A stretch of DNA of 64,000 bases from Chlorobaculum parvum NCIB 8327 (GTDB taxonomy: Bacteria > Bacteroidota > Chlorobiia > Chlorobiales > Chlorobiaceae). Positions 32,899 to 41,712 of this stretch are shown here, one piece after another. Numbering within the stretch: position 1 is the stretch's first letter; every line of letters starts with the position of its first letter. The DNA lies in contig NC_011027.1 in the NCBI RefSeq assembly GCF_000020505.1, positions 1,782,001 through 1,846,000 of the forward strand, given 5' to 3'. The position numbers and the translations under genes are program-made. The notes below the pieces were generated by a model. It searched no databases. It worked only from the letters and a program-made list of their open reading frames with translations, and was not told where the DNA came from.

Positions 32899-35308
32899 AC
32901 GGCGAAACAAAGAAAAGCTCCACTGCGACCACTGCCAGCAGGAGATGGAATACTCGGCAGCCGTCACAGCAGTGATCGACGGGCAAACACGATACTTCTG
33001 CTGCCACGGCTGCCTCGGCGTCTATGAACTGATTCACAGCGAGTCGCTCGACGCCTTCTATCAGCAGCGCTGCGACTGGCAACCGGGCCGCCCGGCGTTC
33101 GGCAAAGTGGATGCGCGGGAATTCGAAGGTAACGTTCGCAACGACGGCTCGTCCAGCAAGATCGATCTGCTGCTCTCGGGCATCCGCTGCGCCTCGTGCG
33201 TCTGGCTGGTTGAAAAGGCGCTGGCGCGGCTCGACGGCATCGTCTCGGCGAGGGTAAACTACGCAACCCACCGGGCGACTATCCAGTGGCGTACCGGCGA
33301 GATCACCCTTGAGACGATCCTGAACACCCTCGCAGGCCTTGGCTACCTTCCACGCCCGGTCCGGCATGGTGCGCAGGTCGAGGCGTTCACGGAGGAAAAG
33401 CGCGACCTGCTGCTGCGCTTCGGCACGGCGGGCTTCTTTTCGATGCAGTTGATGCTCATCATCGCCGCGCTCTACGCAGGCTTTTTTCAGGGCATCGAAA
33501 CCACCTACCGCCTGACTTTCCAGATTATTTCCTGGGCGTTGGCCACGCCGGTGGTCTTCTACTCCGGCTGGCCATTCATCTCCAACGCCCTGCGCTCGCT
33601 ACGAAACCGATCGCTGAACATGGACGCGCTGGTGGCGCTCGGCTCGCTCTCGGCCTACTTCTACAGCGTGGCGATGATCTTCACCGGCGGCGAAGTGTTC
33701 TTTGACACCTCGGCGATGATTATCACCTTCATCCTGCTCGGTCGATTCCTCGAAGCCGGTTCGCGTTTGAAGGCGGGCAGCGCTCTCGCGGCACTGGCCG
33801 ACCTGCAACCATCCGAAGCGCTGCTGGTCGGAGAGGATGGGCACGCAGCCCCGGCACCACTCGAACAGATCAACGCAGGCGCGGTGATCGAGGTTCTACC
33901 CGGCGGACGGGTGCCGCTGGACGGCACGGTGACGGCAGGCGAGTCGGATGTCGATGAGTCGATGCTCACCGGCGAGTCAGCGCCCGTAGCCAAAGCGCCG
34001 GGCAGCACGGTCTATGCGGGCACGCTGGCCATCACCGGACGCCTGCTGGTGTCGGTCACGGGCAATGCGCACGAAACGCTGCTGTCTGGCATCATCCGCA
34101 CCGTCGAGGAGGCGCAGGCGCGCAAAGCCCCGATCCAGGGCGTGGCCGACCGCGTTGCTGGATGGTTCGTGCCAGCGATCATCCTTCTTGCGGCCGGCAC
34201 CTTCGCTTGGTGGCGGATTGACGGAGCGCCGACGGTAACGGCGCTCATGACCGCCGTTTCGGTGCTGGTGATCGCCTGCCCCTGCGCGCTGGGGCTTGCA
34301 ACGCCGCTGGCGATCCTCGTCGGCACCACGGCGGTCAGCCGCAAAGGCATCCTCGTCAAGGGTGGCGATATTTTCGAAACCGTCTCCAAAACCACCACCG
34401 TCGTGCTCGACAAAACCGGCACCATCACGCGCGGCAAGCCGTCCGTGACCGACACTTTCGACTACGGCATTTCCAACCGTTTCATGCAGTGCTGCGCCTC
34501 GCTCGAAGCGTGGTCGAGCCATCCGGCCGGTCAGGCAATCACCGACGCATGGCTCGGCGAGAGGCTGCCGCTCGACGGACTCCGGGTGATTCCCGGCATG
34601 GGAGTCTCAGGAAAAATCGAGGGCGAAACGTGGCTTGCAGGTTCACGCGTCCTGCTCGAAAAGAAAGGGGTGACGCTCGACGACAAATGCCTCGAAACCA
34701 CCGACCGGCTCGAAGCCGAGGGGAAGACCACGGTGCTCGTCGCCTGCAACGGCCATGTGGCAGGCCTCTTCGGCCTGATCGACGACCTGCGCGACGATGC
34801 CGAACGGATGATCGAGGCACTCCGGGCGCAAGGACTGGGGCTGATGATCCTCACCGGCGACAACGCTGGCGTAGCACGCTACATCGCCGAAAAATGCGGC
34901 ATCACGCAAGTGCGCTCCGGCCTCGATCCGCTCGGCAAGGCCGAAGCGATCAGGGAGCTGAAGCGCTCGGGCGAAACCGTGCTGATGGCCGGGGACGGCA
35001 TCAACGACGCCCCGGCGCTTACTGAAGCCGACACTGGCGTCTCGTTCGGCACGGCCACGGCGGTGGCGATCGACAGCGCCGGAGTGACCATCATGAACGA
35101 CGATTTGACGCTGCTCGACACGCTCGTCGCCCACTCTCGCCGCTGCTTCGCCATCATCCGCCAGAACCTCGCCTGGGCGTTCGGCTACAACCTGATCGCC
35201 CTGCCGCTGGCCGTCACCGGCGTGCTGCACCCGATTGTTTCAGCGCTCCTCATGGCAACCAGTTCGCTCGTAGTGGTCAGTAACTCGCTCCGACTCCGAA
35301 AACTCTGA
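32885..35308 (+). CDS. ccoI: Copper-transporting P-type ATPase for cbb3 assembly (CcoI/FixI)
   Basis: 807 residues from the ATG at 32885. A Cys-rich N-terminal metal domain (CDHC at 14-17, CCHGC at 39-43) is followed by an HMA-like CASC (102-105). The membrane CPC site lies in IACPCALGLATPLA, the phosphorylated Asp in DKTGTITRG, and the hinge in MAGDGINDAPAL. The N-terminal cluster is typical of CcoI/CtpA2-type ATPases, which export Cu+ for cytochrome oxidase rather than for detoxification. It overlaps the preceding gene by 14 bp and is followed by ccoS. Confidence 0.95.
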   Translation: MSVTERRNKEKLHCDHCQQEMEYSAAVTAVIDGQTRYFCCHGCLGVYELIHSESLDAFYQQRCDWQPGRPAFGKVDAREFEGNVRNDGSSSKIDLLLSGIRCASCVWLVEKALARLDGIVSARVNYATHRATIQWRTGEITLETILNTLAGLGYLPRPVRHGAQVEAFTEEKRDLLLRFGTAGFFSMQLMLIIAALYAGFFQGIETTYRLTFQIISWALATPVVFYSGWPFISNALRSLRNRSLNMDALVALGSLSAYFYSVAMIFTGGEVFFDTSAMIITFILLGRFLEAGSRLKAGSALAALADLQPSEALLVGEDGHAAPAPLEQINAGAVIEVLPGGRVPLDGTVTAGESDVDESMLTGESAPVAKAPGSTVYAGTLAITGRLLVSVTGNAHETLLSGIIRTVEEAQARKAPIQGVADRVAGWFVPAIILLAAGTFAWWRIDGAPTVTALMTAVSVLVIACPCALGLATPLAILVGTTAVSRKGILVKGGDIFETVSKTTTVVLDKTGTITRGKPSVTDTFDYGISNRFMQCCASLEAWSSHPAGQAITDAWLGERLPLDGLRVIPGMGVSGKIEGETWLAGSRVLLEKKGVTLDDKCLETTDRLEAEGKTTVLVACNGHVAGLFGLIDDLRDDAERMIEALRAQGLGLMILTGDNAGVARYIAEKCGITQVRSGLDPLGKAEAIRELKRSGETVLMAGDGINDAPALTEADTGVSFGTATAVAIDSAGVTIMNDDLTLLDTLVAHSRRCFAIIRQNLAWAFGYNLIALPLAVTGVLHPIVSALLMATSSLVVVSNSLRLRKL

Positions 35309-35318
35309 ACCTGCAATC

Positions 35319-35492
35319 ATGGCAAGCACCTTCTTTCTCATAGGCATCGGCTTCGTCATCGGCCTTGCCGGATGGGCTCTCTTCCTCTGGGCAGTACGCA
35401 GCGGACAGCTTGACGATCCGGAAGCGCCCAAGTACCGTATGCTCGATGATGACGACGAGGTGCAGAACAAGCCGAAGAAAATGGACAAGTGA
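35319..35492 (+). CDS. ccoS: cbb3 oxidase maturation protein CcoS
   Basis: 57 residues. It begins MASTFFLIGIGFVIGLAGWA with one transmembrane helix, continues FLWAVRSGQLDDPEAPKYRM and ends in an acidic then basic tail. The FLWAVRSGQLDDPE block is the CcoS signature. CcoS is needed to insert haem and copper cofactors into cbb3. It lies 10 bp after ccoI. Confidence 0.9.
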   Translation: MASTFFLIGIGFVIGLAGWALFLWAVRSGQLDDPEAPKYRMLDDDDEVQNKPKKMDK

Positions 35493-35536
35493 TTCCAACT
35501 CCAGATCATTCATGCATCAATAAAATGCCGTTTCCT

Positions 35537-35609
35537 CGTCATTGCCGCGCAGGCGGGAATCCAGAATCTGAAACAAGCGTATGGATTCCCGCTTTCGCGG
35601 GAATGACGG
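35537..35609. repeat. Inverted repeat with nested ATTCCCGC...GCGGGAAT palindrome
   Basis: Arms at 35537-35563 and 35582-35609 are imperfect reverse complements (CGTCATT..CGGGAATCCA). The right arm itself contains the palindrome ATTCCCGC-TTTC-GCGGGAAT at 35585-35604. Similar ATTCCC/GGGAAT palindromic elements are widespread in bacteria (e.g. Neisseria dRS3). It may terminate the cco transcript. Confidence 0.6.
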
Positions 35610-35721
35610 ACTGAAATGCCACAAGCCCGATAATGATGCATATTTGTTATGGAATGGAATAAAAAAGGCAAGTGCAAGAACGATTTCGATCAATACAATG
35701 GAGGAATAAACCATCGCAACC

Positions 35722-36402
35722 ATGAAAAGTGAACTGCTTGCAATGCTGCTGGCCGGACTGGCGGGCGGCTTCGGCCACTGCATCGGCATGTGCGGGCCGC
35801 TGGTTGCGGCGCTCTCGCTCGGCCAGCACAAGCCCGGCCTCGGGCACCATCTGCTCTACAACCTCGGACGGGTGACGACCTACACCATCCTCGGTGCGGT
35901 GGTCGGCGTAACCGGATCGTTCCTGTCGCTCGCCTCCTCGATCGACCCGATCCAGACTGCGGTCATGGCGCTCTCAGGCCTCTTCATCGTGCTGATGGGT
36001 CTGGCCTCTGCTGGCTGGCTGCCCTTTGGTCAGCGCCTGATGAGCTGCAACCCCTCCACACCGTTCATCAGGAAGACAGTGGAACTGTTCAGAAGCCCGG
36101 CCTCAGCAGGCGCCTGGTTTCCACTCGGCATCGTGCTCGGCTTCCTGCCCTGCGGCCTCACCTACACCGCCCTGCTCGCCGCTGCCCGAGCCGCGATGGA
36201 CGCTCCCGACCACTTTGCAGGTATGGTGCTGGGCGCGCTCATGATGCTGCTTTTCGGCATCGGCACTGCCCCGGCGCTGCTACTCGTCGGCAAAACTGCA
36301 ACCCTGATCGGCGAAAAGACCCGCCAGCGCCTCTACCGCCTGGCAGGCATCATCATGATCCTCACCGGCATCTGGTTCATCTACGGCGCATTTCGAGGTT
36401 AG
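35722..36402 (+). CDS. Membrane protein of the sulfite exporter TauE / DsbD_2 type
   Basis: 226 residues with six hydrophobic helices. The opening GLAGGFGHCIGMCGPLVAAL carries the GHCxGMCGP motif seen in family members near cytochrome oxidase genes. LGFLPCGLTYTALLAAARA, with a second Cys, comes later. Homologues beside ccoGHIS are thought to move metal or reductant across the membrane for copper/haem maturation. The substrate is not known. Confidence 0.8.
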   Translation: MKSELLAMLLAGLAGGFGHCIGMCGPLVAALSLGQHKPGLGHHLLYNLGRVTTYTILGAVVGVTGSFLSLASSIDPIQTAVMALSGLFIVLMGLASAGWLPFGQRLMSCNPSTPFIRKTVELFRSPASAGAWFPLGIVLGFLPCGLTYTALLAAARAAMDAPDHFAGMVLGALMMLLFGIGTAPALLLVGKTATLIGEKTRQRLYRLAGIIMILTGIWFIYGAFRG

Positions 36403-36608
36403 CGTCTCTCATCCAGATCCAGATTAAAATCGCTATCGAGATCGGATTTGAAAATCAAGCGCTGACGCTCCGAGAATTCAAAGACACAAACATGAACGAC
36501 GAGCAGGCCGCCGGTGTTTTCTTCACAAAACTGCTCGAATAGCACATCGCTGCGACTCGAAAAAAGTCTATGGACTCACCGGGGCAACAGCAACAACAGG
36601 AGAAAAGC

Positions 36609-37046
36609 ATGAGCGAATCCGGAAAATCGAAAGGATGGCTGGTCATCTCTTTCGGTATCCTTGTTTTGACCATCGTGTATGTGGTCTTTCAACCCCCGCA
36701 AAATACAGAGGTTCTGCCCCGGAAAATCGATCCGGAGGTGATGGGAGCTCTCGAACAGAGTACAGCAACGGAGACCACAGCCGGTCCGGGGCGGTACATC
36801 GACAATCCCGACGCCATCGCCGCAGGCAAGGCTGAATATGAAACCCACTGCGCCGCCTGCCACCTGAGCGACGCCAGAGGAGCCATCGGCCCGAACCTCA
36901 GAAAACGCCTCAAATTCGGCTCGACCCCTGAAAAAATCTACAAGTCGATCGAGAAAGGCCGACCAGCCGGTATGCCCGCATTTGGCAAACAGCTCAGCAA
37001 CGACAAAATCAGCAAGATCATCGCCTACATTGAAAGTCTGCGGTGA
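36609..37046 (+). CDS. Membrane-anchored mono-haem cytochrome c, CcoP paralogue
   Basis: 145 residues from the ATG at 36609 (site CAGGAGAAAAGC). An N-terminal helix (WLVISFGILVLTIVYVVF) is followed by a haem c domain with CAACH. The domain closely matches the ccoP product: PGRYIDNPDAIAAGKAEYET against PGRYIGKTDAIAAGKAEFET, and LKFGSTPEKIYKSI against LKFGSTPADLYESI. It is probably a duplicated electron donor for cbb3, or a carrier shared between chains. Confidence 0.87.
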   Translation: MSESGKSKGWLVISFGILVLTIVYVVFQPPQNTEVLPRKIDPEVMGALEQSTATETTAGPGRYIDNPDAIAAGKAEYETHCAACHLSDARGAIGPNLRKRLKFGSTPEKIYKSIEKGRPAGMPAFGKQLSNDKISKIIAYIESLR

Positions 37047-37374
37047 ACTGCTGCATCCATCGTTCTGGAAAAATAAGCCCCAAAACGATGGATATTTGCG
37101 AACTAACCGTTCGGTTGATTCATCGATAAACTGAGCATCTCTGGCACCAGCTCATTCATTCAAATCTATTTCGACAACGAGAAAAACGACAATACCGATC
37201 TGGACAACTCCTCTCTGACCACACTTTTTAACGGAAAAACCTACGACCTCCCGCACCCGTAACAATCGTTAAAATAAAAAAATAGCCTCATCAGTGAATT
37301 TTTCAGCCTCACGCGAGGTTTTGGAAATCGTTATCACTCATAACAACCACACATCAACCATTCATTAAGTAAAA
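37047..37374. other. Intergenic region before cydA with an orphan coding fragment
   Basis: 328 bp. At 37119-37262 an open frame after a stop codon encodes about 47 residues (FIDKLSISGTSSFIQIYFDN, then NTDLDNSSLTTLFNGKTYDL) and ends PHP. It lacks a start codon and looks like the remnant 3' end of an unidentified gene. TAACAATCG follows at 37260. The cydA promoter must lie in the last ~110 bp. Confidence 0.5.
37260..37270. promoter_or_regulatory. TAACAATCGTT word upstream of cydA
   Basis: It shares TAACAATCG with the palindrome region at 15519 and, inverted, with the inverted repeat upstream of ccoN at 27889-27897. It is a candidate common regulatory site, by sequence similarity only. Confidence 0.25.
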
Positions 37375-38730
37375 ATGGACACACTCTTTCTTGCGCGGCT
37401 TCAATTCGCCCTGACGTCGGTGTTCCACTTCTTCTTCGTACCGCTTACCCTCGGACTCTCCATCTTCACGGCGATCATGGAAACCGCATGGGTCAGGACG
37501 GGCAAGGAGAAGTACCGTCAGCTGACCAAATTCTGGGGGCATCTGTTCCTCATCAACTTTGCCATCGGCGTCGTTACCGGTATTGTCATGGAGTTCCAGT
37601 TCGGCATGAACTGGTCACAGTACTCCCGTTTCGTCGGCGACATCTTTGGCGTGCCGCTCGCCATCGAGGCGCTGCTCGCTTTCTTCCTCGAATCGACCTT
37701 CCTCGGCATCTGGGTCTTCGGCTGGGATCGCATCCCTAAAGGGCTGCACGCCGCCGCCATCTGGCTGGTAGCCATCGGCTCGAACCTCTCGGCGCTCTGG
37801 ATTCTGGTCGCCAATTCTTTCATGCAGTCTCCGGTCGGCTTCCAGATGGCCGCTGACGGCTCACGCGCTGAAATGACCAGCTTCTCGGAGCTGCTCTTCA
37901 ACCCCTACGTCTGGTTGCAGTTCCCGCACGTGATCACCGCCGGAATCGCCACGGGTGGCTTTCTCGTAATCGCGGTCAGCGCCTGGCACCTGATGAAAAA
38001 GACCAAGGACGAGGAGCAGTTCAGGACCTCGCTCAAATTCGGTGCAATTTACGCGTTTATCGGCTCGCTGCTGGTCAGCCTCGCCGGTCACACGCAGATG
38101 CAGGAGATGGTGCACAACCAGCCGATGAAAGTGGCCGCCGCCGAAGCGCTCTGGCACTCTGAAGATCCAGCCAGCTTCTCGCTTTTCACCATTGGTGACG
38201 AAGAAAAGATGGAGGACGTTTTCTCGATCCGCGTACCTGCCATGTTGTCGTTCCTTGCCTACAACAAATTCTCGGGTGAGGTCAAGGGCCTCAGCGAACT
38301 TCAGGAAGAGGCCGTCGCCAAATACGGCCCCGGCGACTACATTCCGTCGGTCATCACCGCCTACTGGAGCTTCCGTTTCATGGTTGGCGCCGGCACGCTG
38401 ATGCTGCTGGCCGCTGCGGTGGCGCTTTTCAAGGTGATCCGCGAGGACTATACCTTCGGCAAGCTCACCGGTGCGCTGCTGCTCTCGGCGTTCATCCTGC
38501 CCTTCATCGCCAACTCGGCGGGCTGGATTCTGACCGAGATGGGCCGCCAGCCGTGGATCGTGGTCGGGCTGCTCAAAACCGAGCAGGCAGTCACGCCCGC
38601 ATCGGTGGTTAGCGGCGCTGAACTGCTGACCTCGGTCGTAGTGTTCACGCTCATCTACAGTGCTCTGACGCTGGTGGATGTGTTTCTCTTGAAAAAATAT
38701 GCAACGGCTGGCCTTCACGGCGCTGAATAA
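37375..38730 (+). CDS. cydA: Cytochrome bd quinol oxidase subunit I
   Basis: 451 residues, the short-Q-loop type. It opens MDTLFLARLQFALTSVFHFF with the conserved early His. It has the ETAW/GVVTGIVMEFQFGMNW region and the GRQPWIV motif near residue 395. It holds haems b558, b595 and d and oxidises quinol to reduce O2. cydB follows 18 bp later. With cydDC downstream this is a complete bd oxidase set. Confidence 0.96.
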   Translation: MDTLFLARLQFALTSVFHFFFVPLTLGLSIFTAIMETAWVRTGKEKYRQLTKFWGHLFLINFAIGVVTGIVMEFQFGMNWSQYSRFVGDIFGVPLAIEALLAFFLESTFLGIWVFGWDRIPKGLHAAAIWLVAIGSNLSALWILVANSFMQSPVGFQMAADGSRAEMTSFSELLFNPYVWLQFPHVITAGIATGGFLVIAVSAWHLMKKTKDEEQFRTSLKFGAIYAFIGSLLVSLAGHTQMQEMVHNQPMKVAAAEALWHSEDPASFSLFTIGDEEKMEDVFSIRVPAMLSFLAYNKFSGEVKGLSELQEEAVAKYGPGDYIPSVITAYWSFRFMVGAGTLMLLAAAVALFKVIREDYTFGKLTGALLLSAFILPFIANSAGWILTEMGRQPWIVVGLLKTEQAVTPASVVSGAELLTSVVVFTLIYSALTLVDVFLLKKYATAGLHGAE

Positions 38731-38748
38731 ACCGAAAAGGAGAAAACA

Positions 38749-39771
38749 ATGGATTTGCAGACATTGCAGATAATCTGGTTCGTCCTGGTCGCCGTCCTGT
38801 TTACCGGATTCTTCATTCTCGAAGGATTCGACTTCGGCGTCGGCATCCTGCTGCCTTTCATGGGCAAAGACGACCTCGATCGCCGCGCGGTGATCAACAC
38901 CATCGGCCCATTCTGGGACGGTAACGAAGTGTGGCTTATCACGGCCGGCGGCGCGATTTTCGCCGCGTTCCCGCACTGGTACGCCACGCTGTTCAGCGGC
39001 TTCTACCTTGCGCTTCTGCTCATGGTGGTGGCACTCATTTTTCGTGGCGTGGCCTTCGAGTACCGGAGCAAAAGCGACAGCCCGGCGTGGCGCAGCTTCT
39101 GGGACTGGAGCATCTTCCTCGGCAGCGCCATTCCTGCCCTGCTCTGGGGTGTAGCGATGGCCAACTTCATCCGTGGCGTGCCGATCGATGAAACGATGAA
39201 CTACACTGGCGGCTTCTTCAACCTGCTCAACCCGTACGCGCTCGCTTGCGGCCTGGCCTCGCTGATGATCTTCACGCTGCACGGTGCGGTGTTCCTGACG
39301 CTCAAAACTACCGATGACCTCCACGAACGCGCGATGGGGCTGGCCAAAAAGCTCTGGGTTCCGGCTACTGTGCTCTCGCTGGTCTTTGCGGTTTACACCT
39401 TCGTGGAAACCGACCTGTTCGCACGCCTCGGCGTCAACCCTGGCGCAATCCCGATCTTCAGCGTGCTCGCACTGCTCTCGGTGATCGTGCTGCTCAACAA
39501 GGGCGCATCCGGCTGGGCGTTCGTCATGACCGCCGTTTCGATTGCGTTCTCGACCATCACCATCTTCATGGGACTCTTCCCGAGAGTGCTGGTTTCGAGC
39601 ACCAATCCCGACTGGAGCCTGACGATTTACAACGCTTCGTCGTCGCAGTACACCCTCGGCATCATGACCACGGTCGCGGCGATTTTCGTGCCGATCGTGC
39701 TGCTCTATCAGGGCTGGAGCTACTGGGTCTTCCGCCAGCGCGTAACGAAAGACTCGAAGATGGAGTATTGA
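38749..39771 (+). CDS. cydB: Cytochrome bd quinol oxidase subunit II
   Basis: 340 residues. Hydrophobic helices occur throughout. Family signatures are FFILEGFDFGVGILLPF near the start, INTIGPFWDGNEVWLITAGG and FRGVAFEYRSK. The stop is followed by a strong hairpin terminator. Confidence 0.96.
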   Translation: MDLQTLQIIWFVLVAVLFTGFFILEGFDFGVGILLPFMGKDDLDRRAVINTIGPFWDGNEVWLITAGGAIFAAFPHWYATLFSGFYLALLLMVVALIFRGVAFEYRSKSDSPAWRSFWDWSIFLGSAIPALLWGVAMANFIRGVPIDETMNYTGGFFNLLNPYALACGLASLMIFTLHGAVFLTLKTTDDLHERAMGLAKKLWVPATVLSLVFAVYTFVETDLFARLGVNPGAIPIFSVLALLSVIVLLNKGASGWAFVMTAVSIAFSTITIFMGLFPRVLVSSTNPDWSLTIYNASSSQYTLGIMTTVAAIFVPIVLLYQGWSYWVFRQRVTKDSKMEY

Positions 39772-39797
39772 GCTGACAACACATTTTCTTTCTGTAG

Positions 39798-39823
39798 GGG
39801 CGACCGGTTGGTCGCCCTTCTTT
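39798..39823 (+). terminator. Terminator/repeat hairpin after cydB
   Basis: A perfect 8-bp stem GGGCGACC (39798-39805) / GGTCGCCC (39810-39817) has loop GGTT and a following pyrimidine/T-rich run. It is preceded by TGTAG, so it is also a GTAGGGGC-family dispersed repeat. Confidence 0.75.
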
Positions 39824-39879
39824 GTTATCTTTCTTTCACATTTGATGATTCAATCAGAAATCGCCCTGTTGCAAAGAGG

Positions 39880-39957
39880 ATGGGAATTCTTTACCATGGT
39901 TCCCATGTTGAAGTCCCAAAATCCACGCATGATTACTCAACCGATTCCTTCCGATAC
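39880..39957 (+). pseudogene. Possible DUF3990-like gene remnant
   Basis: An open frame starting MGILYHGSHVEVPKS, after an AGAGG site, resembles the N-terminus of DUF3990 proteins (ILYHGSxVEV). The similarity ends after about 25 residues and the frame runs into cydD. It is likely a relic of an ADP-ribosyltransferase-fold toxin-type gene. Evidence is a short motif only. Confidence 0.35.
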
Positions 39958-39969
39958 AGCCCAGTCGCG

Positions 39970-41712
39970 ATGAACATTGACCGGAACCTCATGCGGCTGC
40001 TTGCTGAACAGAAGCGGCCTTTTCTCGTTTCGGGCCTCGCGGGCGCGGCGGCAGCGCTGATGCTCGTGGCGCAGGCGTGGGTGCTGAGCGGCGTGATCGA
40101 CACGGTTTTCCGCGCCGCCCCGGCGTGGGCCGCGATTGCGCCGCTTGTTGGGCTGTTCGCTCTCTTCAGCACGTTGCGCGTGCTCTTCAGCTGGGCGGGG
40201 CATCACGCGGCGAAAGCTGGCACGCTCGCCATCCGCAAGACGTTAACTGAACGGCTCTCCGGCACGGTGGCGGCGCTCGGGCCATCCTACACCCGCTCAG
40301 GGCAAAGCGGGCGCATCGTCACCACGCTACTCAAGGGCGTCGAGTCGGTCGATGCGTGGTTCAGCCAGTACATTCCGCAGCTCTTCCTGGCGCTCATCAT
40401 TCCGGTGGTGATCCTCGCGGCGGTCTTTCCGGCGGACTGGCTGTCGGGCGTGATTCTCGTCGTGACCGCGCCGCTGATTCCGGTGTTCATGATTCTGATC
40501 GGCAAGCGGGCCAGCGCGGCCACCGAAAAGCAGTGGAACACCATGAGCCGCATGAGCGGCCACTTCCTCGACATGTTGCAGGGCCTCTCGACGCTCAAGC
40601 TTTTCGCGCAGGCCAAAACGCGGCGCGATGGCATTGCTGAGGCGAGCGAGAATTTCCGCCACTCGACGATGCAGGTGCTCAAAATCGCGTTCCTCTCGTC
40701 GCTGACTCTCGAACTGGTCGGCACGCTCGGCACGGCGGTGGTGGCGGTGAGCATCGGCGTGCGGATGCTCGGCGGCCATCTCGCCTTCCGCCCCGGCTTC
40801 TTCGCACTGTTGCTCGTGCCGGATTTCTACCTCACGCTCCGCCAGCTCGGCACGAAGTTCCACGCGGGCATGGAGGGCGTAACCGCTTCGAAGGAGATGC
40901 ACGAAATTCTCGACCGCTCCGCCGAGATTCCCGAAGCGGGTTCGCGCGAGTTGACCGCCAGTGATATTTCGTCGCAACCGATTGTTTTTGATGGAGTTGA
41001 CTACCGCTTCCCCGGCAGCGACAAACCAGCGCTCGACGGCGTGAGCCTCACTATCGAGCCAGGCACCGTGACCGCCCTGACCGGGCCGAGCGGCGCAGGC
41101 AAGAGCACGCTGATGAACCTGCTTCTGCGCTTCATCGAACCCTCAGAAGGCGCGATTTCAATCGGCGACCGCAAAGCACGAGAGTTCAGTCTCGATTCGT
41201 GGTACCAAGAGATCGCCTGGGTGCCGCAGCACCCGTTCCTCTTCAACGCCAGCATCCGCGAAAATCTGCTGATGGCCCGGCGCGACGCCACGCCGGATCA
41301 GATTGATAACGCATTGAAACAGGCCGGATTGCTCGACATGGTGCGCTCGCTGCCCGACGGCCTGGAGACGATGATCGGCGAAGAGGGCGCACGGCTGAGC
41401 GGCGGCGAGGCACAACGGCTGTCACTGGCCCGCGCCTTCCTGAAAGACGCGCCGCTCCTGCTGCTCGACGAGCCGACCTCGCACACCGACCCGATCCTCG
41501 AAGCGCAGCTCCGCAAAGCGATGGAGGTGCTCATGCGCGGGCGCACGGTGGTGATGATCGCCCACCGGCTCGAAAGCATCCGTAACGCCGACAAAATCGT
41601 GGTTTTGGACAGTGGCCACATCGTGCAGAGTGGCACGCACGACGAGCTGATGACAAATGAAGGATTTTACCGCGAAGCGGTGTTCTCGTCGATGCAGGAG
41701 GCTGCGGCATGA
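39970..41712 (+). CDS. cydD: ABC transporter for bd oxidase assembly, subunit CydD
   Basis: 580 residues from the ATG at 39970. The frame is open further upstream but that part is a non-conserved remnant. Six membrane helices are followed by an ATPase domain with GPSGAGKSTLMNLL (Walker A), LSGGEAQRLSLARAF (signature) and LLLLDEPTSHTD (Walker B). CydDC exports cysteine/glutathione and is needed for haem insertion into cytochrome bd. The first gene of the CydDC pair overlaps cydC by 4 bp. Confidence 0.92.
   Translation: MNIDRNLMRLLAEQKRPFLVSGLAGAAAALMLVAQAWVLSGVIDTVFRAAPAWAAIAPLVGLFALFSTLRVLFSWAGHHAAKAGTLAIRKTLTERLSGTVAALGPSYTRSGQSGRIVTTLLKGVESVDAWFSQYIPQLFLALIIPVVILAAVFPADWLSGVILVVTAPLIPVFMILIGKRASAATEKQWNTMSRMSGHFLDMLQGLSTLKLFAQAKTRRDGIAEASENFRHSTMQVLKIAFLSSLTLELVGTLGTAVVAVSIGVRMLGGHLAFRPGFFALLLVPDFYLTLRQLGTKFHAGMEGVTASKEMHEILDRSAEIPEAGSRELTASDISSQPIVFDGVDYRFPGSDKPALDGVSLTIEPGTVTALTGPSGAGKSTLMNLLLRFIEPSEGAISIGDRKAREFSLDSWYQEIAWVPQHPFLFNASIRENLLMARRDATPDQIDNALKQAGLLDMVRSLPDGLETMIGEEGARLSGGEAQRLSLARAFLKDAPLLLLDEPTSHTDPILEAQLRKAMEVLMRGRTVVMIAHRLESIRNADKIVVLDSGHIVQSGTHDELMTNEGFYREAVFSSMQEAAA

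Noticed and set aside
36492-36542. 16-codon frame MNDEQAAGVFFTKLLE before the second cytochrome gene
   Set aside because: Too short and without support; perhaps debris of a lost gene.
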